Source: SMYC01 sp965197495 (lineage in GTDB: Bacteria; Acidobacteriota; Vicinamibacteria; Marinacidobacterales; SMYC01). Taken from it: 64,000 nt of DNA. Below are positions 34,380 through 43,026 of the stretch, piece by piece. Each line of letters opens with the position of its first letter. Positions within the stretch are counted from its first letter, which is position 1. Location of the stretch: the NCBI GenBank assembly GCA_965197495.1, contig OZ240210.1:7378001-7442000 (forward strand), written 5' to 3'. The notes below the pieces were generated by a model. It had not been told where the DNA came from and made no database searches. It saw only the letters and a program-made list of their open reading frames with translations. The position numbers and the translations under genes are program-made.

Positions 34380-36046
34380 CTAACCCTGTGTCGCGCGGCT
34401 CTCAGAAGGAAGCAACACCCGGAAGGTGCTCCCCGCCCCCTGCTGGCTCTCGACTTCGATCCTTCCCCCGTGGGCCCCGACGATCTGCTTGCTGTGGAAA
34501 AGACCGATGCCGAGTCCCTGTTTTTTCGTTGTCTGGAATGGCTTGAAGAGCGCGTTTTGAACGAACTCTTCGCTCATCCCGCACCCGTCGTCTTGGACGC
34601 TCACGAGAACCCAGCCATTCTCCAGGGAGGTGCGCACCGCCACGTGCCCATCGCCGCCAACCGCCTCCTGCGCGTTCAACATCAAGTTCGTCAACACCTT
34701 TTGGATCTGCTCGCGATCCAGCCGGACCTTGGGAATCTCTTCGAGCTCGTCCGACAGGCTCGCCGTCATCGAGCCGTTCAAGGCCTCGAGCGTTTCCCGC
34801 ACGAGCTCGTTCACATCACATTCCACCGGGCTCAGCTCCATCCCTTTCGTGATCGACGACAGGCGCGCGGTCATCGAGTCGATCTTGCTCACGCTCTTCG
34901 CCATCGTCGCGAGTAGATCCTTCCGAAAGTCCGGATTGTCGAAATGGACGGGGAGGTTCTGCAACGCGAGAGAGAGCCTAGAGGCGAGATTCTTCAAGTC
35001 GTGCACGAAGAAGGTCGAAAGCGTCTGGAACGCCTCCATCTCCTTCGCTCACTGGAGCTCCTGCGTCATGCGGCGATTCGCCACGATGGCAGCCGCTTGA
35101 TCCCCGAACGTCTTGAGGAGCGAGAAGTCCTCGACGCTGAAAGGCTCTTTCGTGATCCGCTCGTTGAGCGTGAGGAAGCCGGTCGGCTCGTCTCGGCCGC
35201 TTCCGAGCGCGACAACGTAGCGGGCTCCCATGTGGCGGCAAAGCTCGCGCGCCGCATCGGACATCGTTTGTTGGTTGAGGTCCACCGCTTTCGTGGCGTT
35301 TGGCTCCATGATGTCGATGAGCGCTCGACCATCGTCATAGTCGCGCAGGATCTCCCGGGCGCGCGCTTGCGGGAGTGCGGTTGTCCCGCCGAGCGCGATC
35401 TTGCGCTCTCCGGGTTTCACGAGCCAGATCGTCGCCACCGAGCATCCGAAGGTCTCCGCCACCGTTTTGGTGATAGCGGCGCATAGGGGCTCGATCTCGA
35501 CGATCGAGCTCGTGTGTTTCGTGAACCCCACACTTGCCGGTAGTCGTAGGACGGGCGCTGCAGGTGCCGGTTCACGAACCGGCGCACACGTTGACGCAGT
35601 TCGGCCGACAGCAGGAGCGTCGCGAGCCCGAGGATCGCCACGAGCACGACAAAGGCCACGATCGGCGCGCGATGGGTTCCACCCCAAGCGTCGATGACGT
35701 CGACGAGGCCGGCGACGACGAGCAAGTACACCCCGACGACGAGAAGTGTCAGCGAATTGAACAGCAGGGATTCCGACGGGTAGATCTCAAGCGAGCCAGC
35801 CCGGCGCCGGACGAAGGCCACCACGACGAGAGCGCTCCCGAGCAACAGCGCGCTCGAGCCGAACGGGAATAGCGGTGTTTGAATCCAGGAATAGAGAAGC
35901 ACCTGGCTGTGGAGAAAAAGCTCGACGCCGAAGACCACACCGATCGCAAGCACGAGAAACTTGATTTGCCAGAGCACGCTCCCTGTCGCCGAGCGGAGCG
36001 TCAATTCCAGATTCATCAAGACGACAACGGCGGCCAACAGAAAAAG
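34380..36046 (-). pseudogene. prsK: PrsK-like sensor histidine kinase, 3' part
   Basis: This is the larger part of the XrtA/PEP-CTERM sensor kinase. It holds membrane segments (LVLAIGVVFGVELF, SALLLGSALVVVAF, LLVVGVYLLVVAGLVDVI), then the GAF domain (SSIVEIEPLCAAITKTV to VEDFSLLKTFGDQAA), the dimerisation region TFFVHDLKNLASRLSL and a HATPase domain (LMLNAQEAVGG, DDGCGM, GLGIGLFHSKQIV). Three lesions are visible. The ISL3 insertion is at 36047. A one-base deletion in the G-run at about 35526 separates YDYRQVW from FTKHTSS. An in-frame TGA at 35049-35051 falls between MTQELQ and AKEMEAFQT. The gene lies just upstream of prsR, with 3 bp between. Confidence 0.88.
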
Positions 36047-36061
36047 GCCTCTCCTGCCATT

Positions 36062-37342
36062 TCAGTGGATCCTCTCGAGGGTGAGACCGCCACAGTTTAG
36101 GTAGACGAGACTGATGAGAGCTTCGGCAGAGTGGAGTCCAAAGCTGCGGTGGCTCAGCAGCCGGATTTTGTTGTTCATTCCTTCGAGTCGGCCGTTGCTG
36201 AGTCTCCACGTGACCCACGCGATGACGCCATCGAAGTGCCTGCGGATCATCTTCGCCGCGCGTTTGACGGGCTCTATCCTCGAGCTCATAGCGCGCCGCA
36301 GCCATCCTCGGAGAAACTTCTTGGCCCATGTCTCGGTTTTGTAGGTGTAGAGGTCCATGAAGTCGTCGCGCAGAAGCATGGCGCGGTAGAGGCGACGATT
36401 AGCTCGCACCTGCTCGCGGAGCACCCGTTTGTCTTTCGCGCTGCGGTTGTGTTTGGCCTTGAGAAGGGGAAACTTGGTGTTCTTGAGGTTGCGCCGGGCA
36501 GTCCCTTTGAGCTCGCGCACCAGCTCGCGCCGGGTCTTATCCACGGCCTCGTTCAGATGCTTGACGATGTGGAAGCGGTCAAAGATCACCCGTGCCTGAG
36601 GAGCCTTTTTGCCGACGACAGTTATGTACGGCTCCCACATGTCCATGCTGACCGCTTCGAGCTCCGCGGCTCTTTGTGGTCCGAGCTTGCGGAAAAACCG
36701 CAGCAGCGTCTTGGCCTTGCGCTCCTTTCCCGTCCAGACGACCCGGCCGCTGAGATGGTCTATTACCACTGTTAAGTACTTGTGGCGTTTGCGGTAGCTG
36801 ATCTCGTCCATCCCAATCACCCGCAATCCATCGAGCTCGCGCCGCTCATCCCGCTGCTCGGCAACCACTCGCTGGATGATCCGTCGCACCGAACGCCACG
36901 TCACTCGGAAATAGTTCGCTACGGCGCTGACGTCCGTCCTCTGTGCCAGCCACGCTACCTCTTGTTCGAAGCTTTTGGTAAAGCGGCTTCCCTTGTCGGC
37001 CCAAGGCACCTTTTCTCTGACCACTCCACACCGCCGACATACCACTCGTCGGATCGAGTAGCGAAGATAGGTCCGGACTCCGAACAGGTCCAAGTGCCGC
37101 CAGTAGCGATTGTAGCGATCTTTGTTCTTGCGGACCTTTCGTCCGCAAATCCCGCACAGAGGCTTCCTCCTCCGTGGTACTACATCCACCACCACTCTGG
37201 CTTTGTCCGCCTGGAAGTGGAAACCTCGGACCCACAGGCCTTGCAATCCGATGAGCTTGTTGACTAACGTAGTAACGCGCATCGCGGGAACGCTCTTTTC
37301 TCTTTCGGAAAAAAAGATTCTAGCGTTCTCGCCGATGCGCAT
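36062..37342 (-). CDS. ISL3-family transposase
   Basis: The 426-residue DDE transposase has an N-terminal zinc finger with paired CxxC motifs (PLCGICGRK and VCRRCGVVR), then a HTH region (VSAVANYFRVTWRSVRRII). The DDE_Tnp_ISL3 core follows: first Asp in IGMDEISYRKRHKY, second Asp in ARVIFDRFHIVKHLNEAVD, and Glu in SNGRLEGMNNKIR. The start at 37342 gives 21 extra residues before MRVTTLVNKLIGLQG, and the second Met may be the real start. Intact and probably active. Confidence 0.93.
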   Translation of the reverse strand: MRIGENARIFFSEREKSVPAMRVTTLVNKLIGLQGLWVRGFHFQADKARVVVDVVPRRRKPLCGICGRKVRKNKDRYNRYWRHLDLFGVRTYLRYSIRRVVCRRCGVVREKVPWADKGSRFTKSFEQEVAWLAQRTDVSAVANYFRVTWRSVRRIIQRVVAEQRDERRELDGLRVIGMDEISYRKRHKYLTVVIDHLSGRVVWTGKERKAKTLLRFFRKLGPQRAAELEAVSMDMWEPYITVVGKKAPQARVIFDRFHIVKHLNEAVDKTRRELVRELKGTARRNLKNTKFPLLKAKHNRSAKDKRVLREQVRANRRLYRAMLLRDDFMDLYTYKTETWAKKFLRGWLRRAMSSRIEPVKRAAKMIRRHFDGVIAWVTWRLSNGRLEGMNNKIRLLSHRSFGLHSAEALISLVYLNCGGLTLERIH

Positions 37343-37365
37343 CTACACATGGCTTACCCTCTCAA

Positions 37366-37765
37366 CCCACGGGCCTCACCAAATGCCACTGCCCCTCAGC
37401 GAGAGACGAGGCTGTGGGAAACGCCCCCACGGTTCTGGTCGTTCAGACCTTGCTCACGACTGAGTTCTCTTCGAAGCCTGGAAGGGCGTTTTCCATAGCC
37501 TCCACTAATCGAGCCCCCCCTTCCTTATTCCATATGAATTAATCTTTCTTGTATATATATCAGGAGGGGCCTGTGGGCGCTCGTGGGAAACGCGAAGCGT
37601 TTTCCAAGCGATTGTGGAAAACGCCGCTCCACGTTTGTACGTGCTCACAACCTTTCCCTAAACGCCTCTCTCCCCCGGAGTTTCCGGCGTTTTCCACAAT
37701 CGCGGCAGCGTCCATAGGCCATGCCCTCCAACACAAATCAGATCCCCCGAAACGACAGGAGAACC
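37366..37765 (-). promoter_or_regulatory. ISL3 leader with repeated GGAAAACGC motifs
   Basis: The noncoding 5' region of the element holds at least six copies of GG(A/G)AAACGC or its complement, at about 37416, 37486, 37585, 37597, 37616 and 37687, in both orientations. The block 37585-37624 alone has three and can fold into a hairpin. The spacing is irregular. The same motifs recur in the copy at 54.1 kb (offset +18081). They may be subterminal transposase-binding sites or a regulatory array; this is inference from repetition alone. Confidence 0.55.
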
Positions 37766-38208
37766 AGAAAAAGAATTTGAACCACGAAACCGGCGGGGCC
37801 GATGGGCACGAGCCAGCTCGGGAGCGGGAATGGAGGGTCGATCAAGAGGAGCGATTGCCACCATCCGATCACGATGGCGAGGGGTATGACGAACGAAGCG
37901 ACGATGCCGAGGCGCCAGCGGCGCGATAGCTCGGACGCATTCGCGCGCGCGAACGTCAGGCTGAACAGAATCCAGAGTCCAGGAACGAAGGCCTCGGCGA
38001 GAAGCCGGTATCGATGGAGCTCGAGCGCGTCCGTCCTAGAGAACGCCTCGACGGCGAGCGTGCCCACGACTTCGCGCGTCGCGAGCACGAACATGCCGAG
38101 GGCGAAGGCGACATAAGCGGCGCGGCCCCGTTCTCGCCAAAGCATGGCGAGACCGAGCATGACCGCGACCGCGGCGGCCAGATACGCAAGCCCGCTCTCG
38201 ACTGTCAA
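37766..38208 (-). pseudogene. prsK: PrsK-like sensor kinase, 5' (membrane) part
   Basis: The N-terminal ~148 codons of PrsK start at a TTG (38208). They include hydrophobic segments (GLAYLAAAVAVMLGLAML, YVAFALGMFVLATREVV, FVPGLWILFSLTFA, LGIVASFVIPLAIVIGWW) and end at FVVQILFL, where ISL3 copy D is inserted. The sequence continues in frame on the other side of the element. No promoter is obvious. A divergent region of about 190 bp separates it from the PHP-domain gene. Confidence 0.85.
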
Positions 38209-38397
38209 TTTCGGCGCACCCTCCTAACTCATTGCGTTCAAGGTGGTTAAACCTGTCGCCGACGCTTGCGGTTGGGGGCCTTTGCCGGCTCTAGGAGTCA
38301 GTGTCGGGATGCTGTCATTTGTTCAAGCTGAGGCTATCTTTGTCAAGTCAAGGGTTTGCGGCGGATCTGCGGTAACATGCAGTAACATGGCGCCTTA

Positions 38398-39951
38398 ATG
38401 CGACGCCGACTCTCGATCCTTCTCGGCCTCGTTTTCTTGCTGATTCTACTGCGTGGGCTTTTCCTCGTCGGCTACGAGCCCGCTCGCTCCGATAGCTATC
38501 TCTGGGGAGCGTTTCACGTTCATTCGACGCTTTCCGACGGGCTCGCGCCGCTCGAGGAGATTGCGCGCCACGCCCGCGAGGCGCGCGTCGATTTCGTGTT
38601 CCTGAGCGATCACGGCGCGCCCCATCCCGAGGCGACACTTCTGAAAGAGACGGTCGGCGGCGTGCGTTTCATCGGCGGCTCCGAGGTCGGCATCCCCGAA
38701 GGTCACCTGATCGTCTCGGACGTCGCGTTCTTGCCAAAATACCTCCTCCCTCCCTTCCCTCCCGACGCGGCCGCGGAGGCTCGTGCGTGGGGCGGCTTCT
38801 CCGTTCTCACCTATCCGGAAGACCCGACGCACCGCTGGCTCTACTGGGATGAGGATTTCGTTTCGGACGGGATCGAGATCATCAACGTCACGTCCTATTT
38901 CCGTGCAAGCTCTCACTGGACCAAGCTCGCTTGGGCGGTGTTCTCGCTGTTCAACCGCTTCTACTACGTCAGCAGCTTCGAGCCTCCAACTTACGCTCTC
39001 GCGCGCTGGGACGCGCTTCTCGAGCGTGGTGACGTCTTCGCGGTCTTTGCCGCGAACGCCCATGGCGGCTTTCCCCTGACCGAGGATCTTACAATCGGCG
39101 TTCCGTCCTACGAGACAGCGATGGGGTTCGTCGGGCTCGGGATCGAGCCGCGTTTCAAGGACGCTCCCGAGGAGGCGATCCGGCAGGGGAAATTCTTTGC
39201 CATCGTGCGCGCCGCGGGCGAGCCGCGTCGATTCGAGTTCACGCGATCCGATGACACGCTGCGCATCGTCGTGGACGTGGACGAGCTCGCACCTCGCCTC
39301 GTGCTCAAACAGAACGGCACCGTTGTGGCGGAGATCGGAGAAGGCGAGCTCGTGCATCGCGCGCGCGAGCCCGGCATCTATCGCGCGGAGGTCTACCTTC
39401 GCGATCACAAGCTCCTCGATCCATCCGTCCCTTGGATCCTCTCGAATGCAATACGCGTCGACGCGGACCCCGTTATCCCCGCGCCCGCCGTGCTCCTTTG
39501 CGACGCGGTCGACGCGATCGATCTTGCGGAGCTTTCGGTCGAAAAAGACGACGCCTCGACCGCGAGTCTCGAGGGCTCGCTCGAGCTTTCCTATGACCTC
39601 TCGCAGGCCACCGCGGACGATGTCAATCGTTGGGTCGCGCTCGCGCGCCGAAAGCCTTTCGATCTCTCCGCCTATCGTGGCATCTATCTCGAAGCCGCTT
39701 CACCGGAGCCCATGCGGTATTGGCTCGAGCTCCGTGCCGGCGAGAGAAGCCACTACGCGTCGTTCAAGCTCGAAGGAGACGGCGTCGACCGCGTCACGAT
39801 TCCTTGGCGCCAGTTCTACGCGATGTTCGGGAGCCGTGGAGAGATACCGCTTTCGGAGATCGATGCGCTCTTCGTCGCGGTGAACACGTCGAACTCCAGG
39901 ACGGGGTTCTCGTCCGAGCTCCGCCTCCAGAAGCTCGGCGCCTGTCGTTAG
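38398..39951 (+). CDS. PHP-domain metal-dependent hydrolase, membrane-anchored
   Basis: The 517-residue protein has an N-terminal membrane anchor or signal (residues 5-25, LSILLGLVFLLILLRGLFLVG). A PHP domain of the CehA/McbA type follows, with metal motifs FHVHSTLSDG (about 40-50), FLSDHGAPH (about 78-86), GGSEVGIPEGH (about 105) and AANAHGG (about 220). The remaining 270 residues are beta-rich with no recognised catalytic motif. The PHP domain suggests phosphoesterase activity in the periplasm; the substrate is unknown. The start at 38398 lacks a strong Shine-Dalgarno. It is divergent from prsK and intact. Confidence 0.85.
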   Translation: MRRRLSILLGLVFLLILLRGLFLVGYEPARSDSYLWGAFHVHSTLSDGLAPLEEIARHAREARVDFVFLSDHGAPHPEATLLKETVGGVRFIGGSEVGIPEGHLIVSDVAFLPKYLLPPFPPDAAAEARAWGGFSVLTYPEDPTHRWLYWDEDFVSDGIEIINVTSYFRASSHWTKLAWAVFSLFNRFYYVSSFEPPTYALARWDALLERGDVFAVFAANAHGGFPLTEDLTIGVPSYETAMGFVGLGIEPRFKDAPEEAIRQGKFFAIVRAAGEPRRFEFTRSDDTLRIVVDVDELAPRLVLKQNGTVVAEIGEGELVHRAREPGIYRAEVYLRDHKLLDPSVPWILSNAIRVDADPVIPAPAVLLCDAVDAIDLAELSVEKDDASTASLEGSLELSYDLSQATADDVNRWVALARRKPFDLSAYRGIYLEAASPEPMRYWLELRAGERSHYASFKLEGDGVDRVTIPWRQFYAMFGSRGEIPLSEIDALFVAVNTSNSRTGFSSELRLQKLGACR

Positions 39952-39971
39952 CGGCTAGCGTGTCCGAACCC

Positions 39972-40400
39972 TCACGACTCGTCCGCAAGCGCTTCGTGCA
40001 TCTTGGTCAAGAGATCCTGCGCGTGGTCTTCGGTAAGCTCGGTCGGGCTCCACTGAAATTTCAAGCCATCTCCCGCGACGCGCGGGATGATGTGAAAGTG
40101 TACGTGGAAAACCGCTTGCCCCGCCTCGCTGCCATTGTTTTGGAGAACGTTGTAGGCCGAAGCGCCGGTGGCCCGCATTACGGCCCGGCACAGTCGTGGA
40201 AGCACGCGTCCGAGCGCAGCCGACGCGTCGTCCGAGAGCTCGTGCAAATGCGCTATCGATTCTTTCGGGACGACGAGTATATGGCCGTGGCTCTGAGGGC
40301 TGATATCGAGAAAGGCGTAGACGTGGTCGTCTTCGTAAACCTTGTAGCTCGGGATTTCCCCACGGATGATCTTGTCGAATAGGGTCGGCGCGTCGCTCAT
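39972..40400 (-). CDS. HIT family nucleotide hydrolase (Hint-like)
   Basis: The 142-residue histidine-triad protein starts PTLFDKIIRGEIPSYKVYED. It carries AFLDISPQSHGHILVVPK and the catalytic triad HVHFHIIPR near residue 105-113. Family members hydrolyse nucleoside phosphoramidates or dinucleotides in the cytoplasm. Start ATG at 40400. Length is normal and the gene is intact. Confidence 0.95.
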   Translation of the reverse strand: MSDAPTLFDKIIRGEIPSYKVYEDDHVYAFLDISPQSHGHILVVPKESIAHLHELSDDASAALGRVLPRLCRAVMRATGASAYNVLQNNGSEAGQAVFHVHFHIIPRVAGDGLKFQWSPTELTEDHAQDLLTKMHEALADES

Positions 40401-40539
40401 GGTCGGAGAATTTAGCGCCTTTCTGGCTCCGCCTCAAGCTCAGAGTTCCCTATTCCTCGATGGAGTCACCCAAGAAAGGAATTGCTCCCGGAGGTTTCCT
40501 CTCCGTTTTTTCGTCTATACCTTGCTAAGGGAGGTGCAG

Positions 40540-41472
40540 ATGGGCCACGATCAGCGGTTCAAAGAGTTCCTGCAGCTCTTCCTCCGGGACTTTCTGAAGT
40601 TGTTCTATCCCGAGGTCGAGGAGCGACTGGATTTCGAGACGCTCGAGCTCATCGATAAGGAGCTCTTTACGGATTTCCCCGAGGGGAGCCCTAGGGAAGC
40701 GGATGTGGTTGCCAAGCTCCGAAATCGTGAAGGAAACCCGGAAATCGTTCTCATCCACGTCGAAATTCAATCGAGGTCGGAGCGGGATTTCGAGGTGCGG
40801 ATGTTTGGGTATTACGCCATGCTCTGGCTACGATACCAGCTCCCGGTATTCCCCATCGTGGTGTACCTTCGCGGAGGCAAGAAAGGACTGACCACCGAGG
40901 AATACCGGACGACCCTCTTCGGCCAGGAAATTCTTCGGTTTCGGTACATGGCGATCGAGATGGCGCCTCTGGATGCGGAGGTGTATCGTGAAGGTGGCGG
41001 TCCAGTGGGAGCGGCGCTGTCGGCGCTAATGGATCACCCGAAAACAGCGGATCCGGTGGAGCGCCGGTTTTCGATGATGAAGCAGGTGGCGGAGAGCGAG
41101 CTGGCCGCTCTCCCGAAGTTCCTGTTGGTCCATATCATCGCGGTGTATTTCGAGCTTAGCGCGGAGGAAATGCAGCGCTACCGGCGTCTGGTATCGAGAA
41201 AGGAGCATAGGAAAGTGCAGGAAGTAGAGTTGACGTGGGCGGACAAACTCAAGGAGGAAGGGCGTCAAGAGGGACGTCAAGAGGGACGCCGGGTTGGTCT
41301 AATAGAAGGGAAACGCGGGACTCTGTTGCGGCTTCTGATGGCGAAATTTGGCCCTCTTCCCGAGGCGACGTCGTTGAGCGTAGAAGCCTTGGAATCCCTG
41401 GATGAGCTCGATAGTTACCTCGACCGAGTCTTGAAAGCGAGGTCGCTCGAAGAAATGGGCCTCGAGAGCTGA
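40540..41472 (+). CDS. Rpn/PD-(D/E)XK nuclease family protein
   Basis: The 310-residue protein of the Rpn (recombination-promoting nuclease)/transposase_31-like PD-(D/E)XK superfamily starts at the ATG at 40540 after AAGGGAGG. N-terminal part: FLQLFLRDFLKLFYPE, EADVVAKLRN and the nuclease core IVLIHVEIQSRSERDFEVRMFGYYAML, which holds the E-x-Q motif. The C-terminal tail has tandem EEGRQEGRQEGRR repeats, then LLRLLMAKFGPLPEAT (DUF4351-like). These proteins act on DNA and often diversify by recombination of their C-termini. A partial copy follows directly. Confidence 0.85.
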   Translation: MGHDQRFKEFLQLFLRDFLKLFYPEVEERLDFETLELIDKELFTDFPEGSPREADVVAKLRNREGNPEIVLIHVEIQSRSERDFEVRMFGYYAMLWLRYQLPVFPIVVYLRGGKKGLTTEEYRTTLFGQEILRFRYMAIEMAPLDAEVYREGGGPVGAALSALMDHPKTADPVERRFSMMKQVAESELAALPKFLLVHIIAVYFELSAEEMQRYRRLVSRKEHRKVQEVELTWADKLKEEGRQEGRQEGRRVGLIEGKRGTLLRLLMAKFGPLPEATSLSVEALESLDELDSYLDRVLKARSLEEMGLES

Positions 41473-41535
41473 GAGTGTTTCGCCTTCCCCGGACACCAAA
41501 CGAGAGCAGAGGCCCGGGACCAACACTCAGAGGAG

Positions 41536-41954
41536 CGGAGAGCGAGCTGGACGCTCTCCCGAAGTTCCTTTTGATCCTATCATCGCAGTGTATTTGGAGC
41601 TTGCCGCGCGGAGGAAAAGGATCGCTACCGGCGCCTGGTGGCGAGAAGGAGTATCAGAGGGTGCAGGAAGCAGAGTTGACGTGGGCGAGCAAACTCAAGG
41701 AGGAAGGGCGTGAAGAAGGGCGTCGAGAGGGACGCCGGATCGGTTTCATCGAAGGGAAGCGCGGGACCTTGCTGCGGCCTCTCATGGCGAAATTTGGCCC
41801 TCTTCCCAACGCGACGTCGTCGCGTGTAGAGGCTTTGCAATCCCTGGATGAGTTCGACAGTTATCTCGATCGCGTCTTGAAGGCGACGTTGCTCGAAGAG
41901 GTGGGACTCGAGAGCTGTGCAGGTTTCGCCGCCCCCGACACCCGACGACAGTAG
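41536..41954 (+). pseudogene. Partial tandem copy of the Rpn-type nuclease (3' part)
   Basis: From about 41536 the sequence repeats the last ~400 bp of the preceding gene at roughly 85-90% identity. SELDALPKFLL is followed by small indels that break the frame, then VQEAELTWASKLKEEGREEGRREGRR, LLRPLMAKFGPLPNAT and SYLDRVLKATLLEEVGLES. The N-terminal nuclease domain is absent. It may serve as a donor for C-terminal exchange with the upstream gene, or be decay after an unequal duplication. Confidence 0.8.
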
Positions 41955-42008
41955 CGCTCACGCGAGACGGCCTCCTCACGGCGCGGCTCTCAAGCTAGAA
42001 TTGTCGCC

Positions 42009-43016
42009 ATGCGCCATTATCAATTTTCGTCCTTTGGACTCGACCAGCTGCAAATCACCGAGAGTGAGCCCCCGGCAGCCGGACGTGGCGAAGTCGCGAT
42101 CGACGTTCGTGCGTTCAGCTTGAACTATCGTGACTTGCTCGTCATCAAAGGTCGCTACAATCCTAGGCTCGCTTTGCCGGCGGTGCCCGTGAGCGACGGG
42201 GCCGGCGTCGTGGCTTCTGTTGGGGAAGGGGTTACGGATGTCCGCGAAGGGGATCGCATCATGACGCAATTCGTCGCGGACTGGACGGAGGGTTCTTTCG
42301 AGGCGCGCCACGCGGGCTCGACCCTCGGCACCCCCGGTCCCGGCCTCGCGGCGGAGTGCGTCGTGTTGCCCGAGCGCGCGGTGGTGCCGATGCCGGACGG
42401 CTACGATTTCGCGCAAGCTTCGACGTTTCCGATCGCGGCGCTCACGGCGTGGAGCGTGCTCGTCACCGAAGGCAAGATTCAAGAAGGCCAGTGGGCACTC
42501 ACGCTCGGAACGGGCGGCGTTTCGGTCTTCGCAGTTCAGCTCGCGAAGGCCCTCGGCGCCAAGGTCATCATCACCTCGTCGAGCGATGACAAGCTCGTGC
42601 GCGCGAAGGAGCTCGGCGCGGATCACGGTATCAACTACAACGACAACCCGCGGTGGGACAAAGAGGTCCTCGAGATCACCGGGGGCCGGGGCGCGGACGT
42701 CGTGGTCGAGACGGCCGGCATCGCGACGATGACCACGTCAATGAAGGCAACGGCCGCGGGGGGCCTCATCGGTGTCCTCGGAGGCGTCACTGGTCTCTCC
42801 GGGGAGATCCAAATTGCACCGCTCGTCATGAAGCGGCTACGGGTCGTCGGGGTTCTCGTCGATTCACGAGCGCATTTCGAAGAGCTCGCGGCTTTTCTCG
42901 GCAAGCATTCGATCGAGCCCACGATCGATCGGAAATTCGGGTTCGACGAGCTACCCGCGGCGCTTCACCACATGGAGTCGGGCGGACACTTCGGGAAGAT
43001 CGTGGTTGAAGTCTAG
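42009..43016 (+). CDS. Zinc-independent MDR-family NAD(P) oxidoreductase
   Basis: The 335-residue medium-chain dehydrogenase/reductase, quinone-oxidoreductase-like, has an N-terminal GroES-like domain with the typical NYRDLLVIKGRY and PVSDGAGVVASVGEGV. The Rossmann domain carries LGTGGVSVFAVQLAKALGAKVI (about 160-180), and the C-terminus is SGGHFGKIVVEV. The cysteine cluster of zinc ADHs is missing. The substrate is unknown (quinones, enones or alcohols). Start ATG at 42009. Intact; an IS1380 element follows immediately. Confidence 0.9.
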   Translation: MRHYQFSSFGLDQLQITESEPPAAGRGEVAIDVRAFSLNYRDLLVIKGRYNPRLALPAVPVSDGAGVVASVGEGVTDVREGDRIMTQFVADWTEGSFEARHAGSTLGTPGPGLAAECVVLPERAVVPMPDGYDFAQASTFPIAALTAWSVLVTEGKIQEGQWALTLGTGGVSVFAVQLAKALGAKVIITSSSDDKLVRAKELGADHGINYNDNPRWDKEVLEITGGRGADVVVETAGIATMTTSMKATAAGGLIGVLGGVTGLSGEIQIAPLVMKRLRVVGVLVDSRAHFEELAAFLGKHSIEPTIDRKFGFDELPAALHHMESGGHFGKIVVEV

Positions 43017-43026
43017 CTATCTAGTT

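Larger units (their letters stand above)
36047..37765 (-). mobile_element. ISL3-family element, copy D (complete)
   Basis: The complete 1719 bp element has imperfect 25-bp terminal inverted repeats (19 of 25 matching: GCCTCTCCTGCCATTTCAG at 36047, and GGTTCTCCTGTCGTTTCGG read inward from 37765). A perfect 8-bp target duplication AGAAAAAG flanks it at 36039-36046 and 37766-37773. It carries one 426-codon transposase and a ~420 bp 5' leader. It lies inside prsK; removing the element and one repeat restores the reading frame (VVQILF joined to LLAAVVVLMN). The match to the copy at 54.1 kb is nearly perfect, so transposition was recent. Confidence 0.95.

Noticed and set aside
37543..37873. Repeated GGAAAACGC/GCGTTTTCC units and hairpins near 37.5-37.7 kb considered as a CRISPR-like array.
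   Set aside because: Units are 9 bp, irregularly spaced and in both orientations, and the block is part of the ISL3 element present twice.
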